This document shows, piece after piece, positions 57,278 to 64,000 of a stretch of DNA of 64,000 nt; the stretch's first letter is position 1, and each line of letters starts with the position of its first letter. The position numbers and the translations under genes are program-made. A model generated the notes under the pieces. That model made no database searches and was not told the origin of the DNA. It saw nothing but the letters and a program-made list of their open reading frames with translations. Source of the stretch: Prevotellaceae bacterium HUN156 (GTDB lineage Bacteria; Bacteroidota; Bacteroidia; Bacteroidales; Bacteroidaceae); contig FPIT01000004.1 of assembly GCA_900119285.1 (NCBI GenBank), positions 62,001 to 126,000 on the forward strand. The letters run 5' to 3'.

Positions 57278-58861
57278 ATGAATAACGACCACAATATGAA
57301 TAACACTTCTCAACAATCTAAACATCCCTCCCTTTGGGAGGGCTTGGGTAGGCTTCGAATCATTAGAATCCTATTGGCGGCCGTGATGTTTATTGGCATC
57401 ACATGGTTGTTCCTTGACTTCACAGGAACAGCGCATCACTGGCTTAGTTGGATGGCAAAGATGCAACTGCTGGAGGCACTGCTGGCTGGCAGTGTGACCA
57501 TCGTGTCTGTACTCAGTATCGCCACATTTCTCTTCGGTCGTATCTATTGTTCCGTGATCTGTCCGTTAGGTATCATGCAGGATATCTTCGGATGGTTCGG
57601 AAAGAAGGCGAAGAAGAACCGCTATGGTTATTCGAAAGAGAAGAAGTGGTTGCGCTACCCAGTATTTGTAGTATTCATTGTAGCCCATGTGGCAGGGTTG
57701 GCTGTGTTAGTACAGTTGTTGGCACCTTACGCTGCCTTCGGTCGTATTGCTACTAACCTGTTGCAGCCCGTCTATCAGGCAGGAAATAATGTGTTGGCTG
57801 CTATTGCCGAACACTACGACAGCTATGCCTTCTATCAGAGTGAGGTATGGCTGCGCTCAGGTATCTCGCTGGCTATTGCAGCAGTGACACTGATAGTTCT
57901 GGGCATACTTGCCTGGCGCAACGGACGCACCTATTGTAATACCATCTGTCCAGTGGGCACCTTGTTGTCTTTCCTCAGCCGTTACTCGCTGCTGAAGGTG
58001 CGCTTCAATGTGGAGAAGTGTAGGAACTGCTCGCTCTGCAGCAAGAACTGTAAGGCCGCATGTATCGACTTTAAGACGCATAGCGTGGATGCCAGCAGAT
58101 GTGTGGTATGCGGCGACTGTATAGAGAGCTGTAAGTTTGGAGCGCTGGAGTATTCAATGAAACCTCTCCTAACGGAGAGAGAACAAAAGCTCGAAGCGGA
58201 CCCTCGCGAGACGGAGAGGGAACAAAAGCCCGAGATGGGGCGTCGCTCATTCCTGTTGTCTTCTGCGCTATTAGCAACTGCAGCGATGGCTCAGCAAAAA
58301 GATAAGATTATGGATGGTGGACTGGCAGAGATAGAGGATAAGATTGCACCAGAGCGCCAGACACCGTTGACACCGCCGGGCTCGCTGTCTGCCGAGAATA
58401 TGACTCGCAACTGTACAGGTTGTCAGTTGTGTATCTCGGAATGTCCTAACCAGGTGTTGCGCCCCAGCTCAGACCTGCTGCATCTGATGCAGCCCGTGAT
58501 GTCGTATGAGCGTGGCTACTGTCGTCCGGAGTGTAACCGCTGTTCGGAGGTTTGTCCTGCGGGAGCTATCAAGCCTATCAAGGCGGAGGATAAGGCTTCG
58601 CTGCAGATAGGTCATGCGGTATGGATTAAGAAAAACTGTGTTCCCCTAACTGATGGGGTGGAGTGTGGCAACTGTGAGCGCCACTGTCCTGTGGGAGCCA
58701 TCGAGATGGTGCCCAGTGATCCTGATGACGAGGAGTCACCCTATGTTCCTGCAGTGAATGAGGCACGATGCATTGGCTGTGGTGCCTGTGAGAATCTATG
58801 TCCGGCACGTCCATACTCTGCCATCTATGTAGAGGGACATGAGGTGCATAAGGAGGTGTGA
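57278..58861 (+). CDS. NapH-type membrane ferredoxin fused to a Tat-targeted ferredoxin domain
   Basis: A 527-residue protein. The first half has four to five membrane segments with two NapH-like CxxxCP motifs (YCSVICPLG and YCNTICPVG) and a double [4Fe-4S] ferredoxin (CRNCSLCSKNC, CVVCGDCIESC). A second N-terminus-like segment GRRSFLLSSALLATAAMA looks like a Tat signal in the middle, followed by four further 4Fe-4S motifs (CTGCQLCISEC, CNRCSEVCP, CGNCERHCP, CIGCGACENLCP). It looks like a fusion of a membrane part and a periplasmic part. Repeat-derived segments are at residues 15-24 (KHPSLWEGLGRL) and at TEREQKLE/TEREQKPE. Confidence 0.85.
   Translation: MNNDHNMNNTSQQSKHPSLWEGLGRLRIIRILLAAVMFIGITWLFLDFTGTAHHWLSWMAKMQLLEALLAGSVTIVSVLSIATFLFGRIYCSVICPLGIMQDIFGWFGKKAKKNRYGYSKEKKWLRYPVFVVFIVAHVAGLAVLVQLLAPYAAFGRIATNLLQPVYQAGNNVLAAIAEHYDSYAFYQSEVWLRSGISLAIAAVTLIVLGILAWRNGRTYCNTICPVGTLLSFLSRYSLLKVRFNVEKCRNCSLCSKNCKAACIDFKTHSVDASRCVVCGDCIESCKFGALEYSMKPLLTEREQKLEADPRETEREQKPEMGRRSFLLSSALLATAAMAQQKDKIMDGGLAEIEDKIAPERQTPLTPPGSLSAENMTRNCTGCQLCISECPNQVLRPSSDLLHLMQPVMSYERGYCRPECNRCSEVCPAGAIKPIKAEDKASLQIGHAVWIKKNCVPLTDGVECGNCERHCPVGAIEMVPSDPDDEESPYVPAVNEARCIGCGACENLCPARPYSAIYVEGHEVHKEV
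57325..57357. repeat. Inverted family A-type repeat at the ferredoxin N-terminus
   Basis: CATCCCTCCCTTTGGGAGGG then CTTGGGTAGGC, in frame near the start of the ferredoxin gene and inverse to the copy at 57187-57230. The pair could form a long hairpin across the intergenic region. Confidence 0.8.
58164..58225. repeat. Direct repeat coding TEREQK(L/P)E
   Basis: ACGGAGAG(A/G)GAACAAAAGC occurs twice, 39 bp apart, just before the internal Tat-like signal of the ferredoxin protein. Confidence 0.8.
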
Positions 58862-58862
58862 A

Positions 58863-58915
58863 GCCTACCCCCGACCCCTCCCTGAAGGGAGGGGAGAGAG
58901 GAGAGCGGTTAGCGT
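58863..58915. repeat. Family A repeat between the two Fe-S genes
   Basis: GCCTACCCCCGACCCCTCCC, TGAAGGGAGGGGAGAGAGG and the tail GCGGTTAGCG. Confidence 0.85.
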
Positions 58916-58941
58916 AATGTTCAATCTTCAATGTTTAAAGT

Positions 58942-60366
58942 ATGAAGAAAGATATATCAAGACGTTCGTTTCTGAAGATATTCGGTGGCGGTGCATTGGG
59001 TACTGCTGCGGTATTGACGGGTTGTAAGTCGAAGAATAGCTCCAAGGCTGTGGAGGAGTATAAGAAACAGGTGGAGCCACCAGTGGGGAAGATGACCTAT
59101 CGGGTGGATCCGAAGACCAAGGAGAAAGTGTCACTCTTGGGTTATGGCATGATGCGTCTGCCCTCGAAGACAGAGAACCAGGATGACTATGATCAGGAGA
59201 TGATTAACAAGCAGATAGACTATGCCATCGAGCATGGCATGAACTACTTCGATACATCACCCGTATATTGTCAGGGAAAGTCGGAAGCTTGCACGGGTAT
59301 CGCCCTGAGTCGTCATAAGCGTTCGGAATACTTAGTGGCTACGAAGTTGTCGAACTTCCACCCCTCGACACAGAGTAGGGAGGCGAGTATCGAGATGTAT
59401 CAGAACTCGCTGAAGAACCTGCAGGTGGACTATATTGACTACTATCTGTTGCACGCCATCGGTGGCGGCATGGACGAGTTTAACCGTCGCTACGTGGATA
59501 ACGGTATGATGGACTATCTGATGAAAGAGCGCGAGGCGGGACGCATCCGTCATCTTGGCTTCTCGTTCCATGGTCTTCAGGAGGTATTCGACGAGGTACT
59601 CGCCATGGACGACAAGTACCACTGGGACTTTGTGCAGATAGAGTTGAACTATCTGGACTGGGACTATGCCAACGAGATAAACGACCGTAACGTGGATGCC
59701 AGTTACTTGTATAAGGAACTGGAGAAACGCCATATCCCTGCCGTCATCATGGAACCCCTGTTGGGCGGAAGACTGGCCAACCTGCCCCAGTATCTGGCTA
59801 CAGAGCTGAAGAGCAAAGCTCCAGAGCGCAGTGTGGCATCGTGGGCTTTCCGCTATGCGGGAACACCGAAGGGTGTGCTCACCGTATTGAGTGGTATGAC
59901 CTATATGGAGCATCTGAAGGACAACCTGTTGAGCTATTGTCCACTAGTGCCCCTGACCGAGCAGGAACAGCGCTATCTGGACAAGGATGTGGCAGAGCGC
60001 ATTGTGGGACTGGAAAATATTCCGTGTAACGACTGTAAATACTGTATGCCCTGTCCTTATGGCATCGATATCCCCGCCATCTTCATACATTATAACAAGT
60101 GTAAAAATGAGGGTACGCTGCCTCGTCAGAAAATGGATAAGGAGTATTATAAGTTGCGCAGAAACTACTTGATAGGGTTGGACCGTGCAGTGCCCAAACT
60201 GCGTCAGGCAGACCACTGTATCGGTTGTGGTCAATGTGCGCCTCACTGTCCGCAGAATATCCACATACCACAGGAGCTACAGAAGATTAGTGAGTTTGTG
60301 GAAGAGTTGAGGAGAAATGGGGAGCCTACCCCCGACCCCTCCCTGAAGGGAGGGGAGATTGGTTAG
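58942..60366 (+). CDS. Tat-exported aldo/keto reductase with C-terminal ferredoxin
   Basis: A 474-residue protein starting MKKDISRRSFLKIFGGGALG, a clear Tat signal (SRRSFLK) ending in a lipobox-like TGC. The aldo/keto reductase barrel follows (YGMMRLPS, NYFDTSPVYCQGKSE, ATKLSNF, DYYLLHAIGG, FSFHG). The C-terminus carries CNDCKYCMPCPYGID and CIGCGQCAPHCPQNI. This is the Fe-S AKR type often found with membrane ferredoxins. The last 14 residues (EPTPDPSLKGGEIG) and the stop codon are a family A insertion. Confidence 0.92.
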   Translation: MKKDISRRSFLKIFGGGALGTAAVLTGCKSKNSSKAVEEYKKQVEPPVGKMTYRVDPKTKEKVSLLGYGMMRLPSKTENQDDYDQEMINKQIDYAIEHGMNYFDTSPVYCQGKSEACTGIALSRHKRSEYLVATKLSNFHPSTQSREASIEMYQNSLKNLQVDYIDYYLLHAIGGGMDEFNRRYVDNGMMDYLMKEREAGRIRHLGFSFHGLQEVFDEVLAMDDKYHWDFVQIELNYLDWDYANEINDRNVDASYLYKELEKRHIPAVIMEPLLGGRLANLPQYLATELKSKAPERSVASWAFRYAGTPKGVLTVLSGMTYMEHLKDNLLSYCPLVPLTEQEQRYLDKDVAERIVGLENIPCNDCKYCMPCPYGIDIPAIFIHYNKCKNEGTLPRQKMDKEYYKLRRNYLIGLDRAVPKLRQADHCIGCGQCAPHCPQNIHIPQELQKISEFVEELRRNGEPTPDPSLKGGEIG

Positions 60367-60377
60367 CGGTTAGCGGT
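60321..60377. repeat. Family A repeat shared by two convergent gene ends
   Basis: GAGCCTACCCCCGACCCCTC, CCTGAAGGGAGGGGAGATTG and GTTAGCGGTTAGCGG. It supplies the stop of the aldo/keto reductase on the plus strand and the last codons plus stop of the flavoprotein on the minus strand. Confidence 0.9.
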
Positions 60378-61541
60378 GATGGCTTGGGCAATGGTATAGG
60401 CGGTGGTCCATGCGGCTTGGAAATTGAAGCCTCCCGTGATGCCATCGATGTCGAGCACCTCGCCAGCGAAGTAGAGGTGGGGGATGTGCTTGCTCTCTAA
60501 AGTAGAGGGATTGATAGCCTTGAGAGAGATGCCACCACAGGTGACAAACTCATCCTTGAAAGGCGCGCGCCCCGCTATCTGATAAGTGTCATTTAAGAGG
60601 ATGTTAACCAATCGGTTGACATCCTTTTTGTTGAGCTCTGCCCAGCGTACCTGTGAACGCGTGTCAAGTGCCTTCTCAACGAGATAGGTCCACAGGCGCT
60701 GTTGCAGGCCAAAGGGATTATAGGTGGTGAGTAGTTTCTTGGGTTGGCTGGCTACCTGTTCATAGAGCAGTGAGGTTATCTCTTGGTCGGTGAGTGAGAG
60801 CCACCGAATAGCCAGTGATGACTGATAGTCATGTTCTGCCAGATGGCGCGCAGCATGACTGGAGAGCTTTAACACGGCGGGACCACTGAGGCCCCAATGG
60901 GTGATGAGCAAGGGACCACTGGCTCGCATCTTGGTGCCGGGAATCATGGCCTCTACGTCCGTCACTAAGCCCATCAGGGCCTGTAACTGCTTATCGTGAA
61001 TCTCAAAGGTGAACAGGGAGGGCACGGGAGCCTCTATCTCATGGCCTAGTGCAGACAACCAACGTAGGCCTTCGCCCTTGGGTGAACCACCCGTAGTGAC
61101 TGCCACATAGTCGTAGTCTCTGACATCATCCAAAGACTGCACTTTGCAGCCCTTGCGTATTTCGATATGATAGCGATGGGCGAGAGAGAGAAAACAGTTG
61201 ATGATGGCATGCGAGTCTTGTGCCTCAGGGAATATGCACTGGTCATCTTGAATGACCAAGGGTACGCCATGTCTCTCGAACCACGCATAGGCATCCTGTT
61301 GGTTGAAACCCTTGAAGAGTCGCTTTAACAGGCGGTGACCACGCGGATAGACCTGTGATAGGTCGCTGACCTCCTCAAACGTGTTGGTACAGTTACAGCG
61401 TCCACCACCCGAGATTTCTACCTTCGCCAATACACGTTGGCTGCGCTCAAAGATGGTTACCTCCATCTCGGGCATCATCTCCTTGAGGTTGATAGCCAGA
61501 AAGAAGCCTGCGGCACCTCCGCCAACGATAGCTGTCTTCAT
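60363..61541 (-). CDS. HI0933/YhiN-family NAD(P)/FAD-dependent flavoprotein
   Basis: A 392-residue flavoprotein with the dinucleotide-binding start AIVGGGAAGFFLAINL, GGGRCNCTNTF, and a C-terminal FAGEVLDIDGITGGFNFQAAW, all typical of the family. The function of this group is not firmly set. The extreme C-terminus TANR and stop codon lie within the repeat shared with the convergent aldo/keto reductase gene. Its ATG directly follows the stop codon of the upstream epimerase (TAG-ATG), so it is the second gene of that operon. Confidence 0.92.
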   Translation of the reverse strand: MKTAIVGGGAAGFFLAINLKEMMPEMEVTIFERSQRVLAKVEISGGGRCNCTNTFEEVSDLSQVYPRGHRLLKRLFKGFNQQDAYAWFERHGVPLVIQDDQCIFPEAQDSHAIINCFLSLAHRYHIEIRKGCKVQSLDDVRDYDYVAVTTGGSPKGEGLRWLSALGHEIEAPVPSLFTFEIHDKQLQALMGLVTDVEAMIPGTKMRASGPLLITHWGLSGPAVLKLSSHAARHLAEHDYQSSLAIRWLSLTDQEITSLLYEQVASQPKKLLTTYNPFGLQQRLWTYLVEKALDTRSQVRWAELNKKDVNRLVNILLNDTYQIAGRAPFKDEFVTCGGISLKAINPSTLESKHIPHLYFAGEVLDIDGITGGFNFQAAWTTAYTIAQAITANR

Positions 61542-63110
61542 CTAACAATAATAATCCTTATACCATTCGGCAAACTTGCGCAAGCCTTCTCTGAGGGTAA
61601 TCTTCGGGGTGAAGCCAAAGTCGCGTTCAAGGGCTGTGGCATCCGCATAGGTGGTGGGCACATCGCCGGGTTGCATAGGTACCAGTTCCTTATGTGCCTC
61701 GAAGTCATAGTCTTGGGGCAATACACCGGCACGGATGAGTTCTTCCTGCAAGATATTGACAAAGTCGAGCAGATTTTCGGGGTGACCTCCGCCGATGTTA
61801 TAGATGGCATAGGGGGCGTCGGAGCCTACCCCCAACCCCTCCCTGAAGGGAGGGGAGTAAGGCGAGGGTGTTCCGCTGCAGAACGTCTTTATCTTCTTCA
61901 GTACGTTATCGATATCACAGAGAATTTCTTCATTGCTGAAGCGCAGTTCGGTATATCCAAGTTCCTTAAGACGTGCTGTGCGCTCTGCATCAGACTTTAT
62001 CTGTTTTTCCACATTATGATAGCCACCATCCACCTCTATTGTTACTTTGTATTCATTGCAGTAGAAATCCACAATGAAATCCTCGATGATGTGCTGTTGA
62101 CGGAACTTTACACCTAAGCCTTTGGCTCTGAGCGCTTTCCAAAGCACTTTTTCAGCCTCTGTAGGGTTATTACGCATCTCTTCCGCATGTTCTTTCAGCA
62201 ATCCATACATCATCGGATCTGCTGTGTGTACGCCCAAGTCCTTCCCTTTAGGGGAGGATTTAGGAGAGGCTTCAGGAGCACCCTGCATCACGCGCATGAT
62301 GCCCTCGACGATATCATCCACATAGGTGAAGTCGCGGCGACAATTGCCATAGTTGAAGATCTGGATGGTGTCACCCTTCAACAGCTTATTGGTAAAGCCG
62401 AAGTAAGCCATGTCTGGTCTGCCAGCAGGGCCATAGACGGTGAAGAAGCGTAGGCCTGTGGTGGGGATATCGTAGAGCTTGGAATAGCAATGGGCAAAGA
62501 GCTCGTTGCTCTTCTTGGTAGCGGCATAGAGGCTGACGGGATTATCCACCCGGTCGTCGGTGCTGAAGGGTATCTTCTTGTTGCCACCATATACGCTGGA
62601 AGAGCTGGCATATATCAAGTGCTCTACAGGGTTGTGGCGACAGGCCTCAAGGATATTGTAGAAGCCCATCATATTGCTCATGATATAGGCATCGGGATTC
62701 TCGATGGAATAGCGCACGCCAGCCTGTGCGGCGAGATTGACCACAATCTGGGGCTTATACTCAGAGAAGAGCTTATCGATAGCGGGCTTATCGGAGATAT
62801 CGGCCTTGAGGAAGATATAGGTGGGAACCGACGGAGAAACCGTCGGGAACGGTGGCTGAGAGAGTGTGGGAGCCGATGGAGAAACCGTCGGGAACGCGGG
62901 CTCTGGAGATGCCGAAAGAGCAGCTAGCTGCTCCAGCTCCTTGAGGCGGTATTCCTTGAGGGAGACATCGTAGTAGGCATTGAGATTATCGATATTGATA
63001 ATCGTGGTGCCCTGGGTTTCTGTCAGCAGGCGCTTGATGAGGTTGGCACCAATGAATCCGGCGCCACCCGTCACTAATATCGTTTTGTTGTTTAAATCAA
63101 TTCTTTTCAT
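61542..63110 (-). CDS. NAD-dependent sugar-nucleotide epimerase with an inserted DUF559 nuclease domain
   Basis: A UDP-glucuronate-4-epimerase-like SDR interrupted by foreign sequence; 522 residues instead of about 350. Residues 1-65 and 97-280 are the enzyme (VTGGAGFIGANLI; YAATK at 195-199; NYGNCRRDFTYVDDIVEGIM). Residues 432-522 resume it (APYAIYNIGGGHPENLLDFV, MQPGDVPTTYAD). Residues 66-96 are a double family E repeat (PAFPTVSPSAPT). Residues 281-431 begin and end with family A repeats (ASPKSSPKGKD, SPYSPPFREGLG) and enclose a full DUF559 domain at 302-407, with VDFYC, TIEVDGGYH and LKELGYTELRFSNEEIL intact. The insertion site is a surface loop before the substrate-binding strand, so the enzyme may still fold. 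Confidence 0.9.
   Translation of the reverse strand: MKRIDLNNKTILVTGGAGFIGANLIKRLLTETQGTTIINIDNLNAYYDVSLKEYRLKELEQLAALSASPEPAFPTVSPSAPTLSQPPFPTVSPSVPTYIFLKADISDKPAIDKLFSEYKPQIVVNLAAQAGVRYSIENPDAYIMSNMMGFYNILEACRHNPVEHLIYASSSSVYGGNKKIPFSTDDRVDNPVSLYAATKKSNELFAHCYSKLYDIPTTGLRFFTVYGPAGRPDMAYFGFTNKLLKGDTIQIFNYGNCRRDFTYVDDIVEGIMRVMQGAPEASPKSSPKGKDLGVHTADPMMYGLLKEHAEEMRNNPTEAEKVLWKALRAKGLGVKFRQQHIIEDFIVDFYCNEYKVTIEVDGGYHNVEKQIKSDAERTARLKELGYTELRFSNEEILCDIDNVLKKIKTFCSGTPSPYSPPFREGLGVGSDAPYAIYNIGGGHPENLLDFVNILQEELIRAGVLPQDYDFEAHKELVPMQPGDVPTTYADATALERDFGFTPKITLREGLRKFAEWYKDYYC
61818..62270 (-). mobile_element. Putative mobile unit: inverted family A repeats enclosing a DUF559 nuclease
   Basis: About 450 bp in the epimerase frame. 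The end at about 62235-62270 reads (minus) GCCTCTCCTAAATCCTCCCC TAAAGGGAAGG; the other end at about 61823-61868 reads CTCCCCTCCCTTCAGGGAGG GGTTGGGGG, i.e. the opposite orientation. Between them is the DUF559 domain with a possible own start (MM at residues 300-301). Terminal inverted repeats around a nuclease domain are the signature of a small mobile unit. Confidence 0.6.
62821..62911 (-). repeat. Family E repeat, two copies inside the epimerase
   Basis: Two direct copies, each with CCGACGG-TTTCT-CCGTCGG (or CCATCGG) hairpin followed by CTCCCAC. Translated as PAFPTVSPSAPT and PPFPTVSPSVPT near residue 70-96, in the loop before KADISD. Confidence 0.85.
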
Positions 63111-63118
63111 ATTGCTTG

Positions 63119-63126
63119 CAAAGATA
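63119..63126 (-). promoter_or_regulatory. -7 promoter box of the epimerase operon
   Basis: Minus strand TATCTTTG, 8 nt before the epimerase ATG. The transcript leader would be only a few nt. Confidence 0.55.
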
Positions 63127-63148
63127 CGAATAATTCGGAAATAATTTG

Positions 63149-63156
63149 TATCTTTG
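63149..63156 (+). promoter_or_regulatory. -7 promoter box of the TfoX-N gene
   Basis: TATCTTTG in plus orientation, divergent from the epimerase promoter 22 bp away. Confidence 0.6.
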
Positions 63157-63185
63157 CCACAAATTTATGGTAAACCAACATAACA

Positions 63186-63515
63186 ATGGCAAGTAACGCA
63201 GACTTTGTACAATATATTGCTGACCAGTGCGCTGGGGCAGGGGAGATAGTGACCAAGAAGATGTTTGGTGACTATGGTATTTATTGTGACGGAAAGATAT
63301 TCGGTCTTATCTGTGATGACTGTTTCTATCTGAAGCCTACGGAGGTAGGTAGGAAGTTACTGAGAGTGGTGGATATGCGTCCACCATACGAAGGGGCTAA
63401 GGACTATTTCTACATAGCAGATGTGGATGACCATGACTATCTCTCAGAACTGGTGCGTGAGAGCTGTAAGGAATTGCCTGAACCCAAGGTGAAGAAAAAG
63501 AAGGGCAGTAAATGA
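63186..63515 (+). CDS. TfoX N-terminal domain protein
   Basis: A 109-residue protein with ADFVQYIADQC, the family core TKKMFGDYGIYCDGKIFGLI, and FYLKPTEVGRKLL. Only the N-terminal domain of TfoX/Sxy is present, as in many stand-alone members of unknown role; competence control should not be assumed. The C-terminal KVKKKKGSK is strongly basic. It ends at a bidirectional hairpin. Confidence 0.9.
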   Translation: MASNADFVQYIADQCAGAGEIVTKKMFGDYGIYCDGKIFGLICDDCFYLKPTEVGRKLLRVVDMRPPYEGAKDYFYIADVDDHDYLSELVRESCKELPEPKVKKKKGSK

Positions 63516-63518
63516 TAA

Positions 63519-63553
63519 AAAAAGAGTCTCGACCGAAAATGGGCGAGACTCTT
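63519..63553. terminator. Bidirectional terminator
   Basis: AAAGAGTCTCG pairs with CGAGACTCTTT, with A runs on one side and T-rich sequence on the other. It can serve both the TfoX-N gene and the convergent gene. Confidence 0.8.
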
Positions 63554-63581
63554 TCGTTAGTATATTATTAAAAGTAGTTGT

Positions 63582-64000
63582 TTATTTGCGGATAGTCTTG
63601 ATGGTCTTGAGCTGACCATTGGCAGTGCGCTGCTGCTGGATAACAAATCCCTTGGCAGAGGCACTAACCTCACGACCCTGGAGGTTGTAGCTACGCAGGG
63701 TAGTCATGGGCAGGATATGCTCCGTGCAGATACCTGTGGTACCCTTAACTACAACGGTGATGCTATTGAGTTTGGTATTGCCACCATCACCACAGATAGA
63801 AAGCTCACAACGGTTGGTAGAACCCGTCCAGACGGTGCCATCGAAGTCACCACAGTCGAACTCGTTGTAATCATTCCAATCACCATGGTTGAAGTACATC
63901 TTCTCGATGGTGCAACCCTCGGGAACCTCGAAGGTCATGCTACCACCATAGAGGCGCAACTGAATGGCATCCAGATTGTAGTCTACCCAGTAACGGTTGG
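63582..64000 (-). CDS. C-terminal part of a secreted, repeat-built or adhesin-like protein; 5' end outside window
   Basis: The frame is open to the window edge. The visible residues are beta-rich (MTFEVPEGCTIEKMYFNHGD, CELSICGDGGNTKLNSITVV). The end SYNLQGREVSASAKGFVIQQ, then a basic KTIKTIRK, resembles the C-terminal sorting-like tails of Bacteroidota secreted proteins (pattern YNLQGR/Q...KGxYI). Cell-surface or secreted location is inferred from that tail. No signal peptide can be judged. Confidence 0.7.
   Translation of the reverse strand, partial: NRYWVDYNLDAIQLRLYGGSMTFEVPEGCTIEKMYFNHGDWNDYNEFDCGDFDGTVWTGSTNRCELSICGDGGNTKLNSITVVVKGTTGICTEHILPMTTLRSYNLQGREVSASAKGFVIQQQRTANGQLKTIKTIRK

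Noticed and set aside
61818..62270. Interpretation of the epimerase insertion as an intein
   Set aside because: No Cys/Ser/Thr at the first position with a terminal His-Asn before the C-extein, and the inserted ends are palindromic repeats; a homing-like unit is still possible, but not protein splicing as seen.

Overview
The window looks like a chromosomal segment of a Bacteroidota bacterium, most likely Bacteroidales/Prevotellaceae. The promoters use the Bacteroidota -7 box TAnnTTTG with TTTG about 20 bp upstream. Several families are typical of this group: an UpxY-like NusG homologue, VirE/BT4734-type protein, DUF6078, DUF3791/DUF3990 and DUF6922. The intergenic repeats are also of a kind common in these genomes. 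This placement is inference from content, not from an rRNA gene.

Layout. 1-2572 (-) is most of mutS2, followed by a tRNA-Ser(UGA), a probable structured RNA, an UpxY/NusG-like gene and manA (to 5346). A tandem repeat array carrying a GxxExxY nuclease-like gene (5381-6155) leads into a DUF3791/DUF3990 toxin-antitoxin-like pair, a DUF5677 gene and a tRNA 3' remnant (about 8075-8102). 8272-32154 is a long co-directional surface-glycan locus. It holds a phosphonate module (PEP mutase, phosphonopyruvate decarboxylase, nucleotidyltransferase, novel-looking dehydrogenase), a CDP-3,6-dideoxyhexose module (rfbF/H/G plus a reductase), a Wzx-type flippase, an EpsG-type polymerase, glycosyltransferases, a sulfotransferase, acyltransferases and a beta-helix protein. 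The initiating sugar-phosphate transferase is at 32242-32940.

33767-48466 is a defence-rich accessory stretch: an OLD-like ATPase/TOPRIM protein, a RAYT transposase with its REP array, an MqsR-like toxin with a Panacea-type antitoxin, an orphan DUF6922 gene, a Kiwa-like pair, and an ATPase-HNH-PIN cassette resembling an extended Septu. 48655-51434 is a DUF6078 + VapE/VirE module bracketed by roughly 95-nt inverted repeats, with iteron-like dyads between its two genes. From 51551 onward housekeeping-like genes return: a DegT aminotransferase, AlkD-like protein, type II pantothenate kinase, MgtC, TatA/TatC, two Tat-targeted Fe-S proteins, a YhiN-type flavoprotein, an epimerase, a TfoX-N protein and the C-terminal end of a secreted protein.

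The most striking theme is a set of dispersed palindromic repeat families (called A-E here). Family A (arms CCCCTCCCT / AGGGAGGGG) is not confined to gaps. It inserts in frame into at least eight proteins, supplying internal loops such as SPQPTPKGKG or C-terminal tails such as PTPNPSLKGGEIG together with the stop codon. In the epimerase at 61542-63110, two family A copies in opposite orientation bracket an apparently intact DUF559 (Vsr-like) nuclease domain placed inside the enzyme reading frame. In parallel, the GxxExxY gene sits inside family B repeats, and the RAYT sits beside family D repeats. The working hypothesis is that several small nucleases each have a partner repeat family that they spread. 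This is inference, and most of its parts are checkable by sequence comparison.
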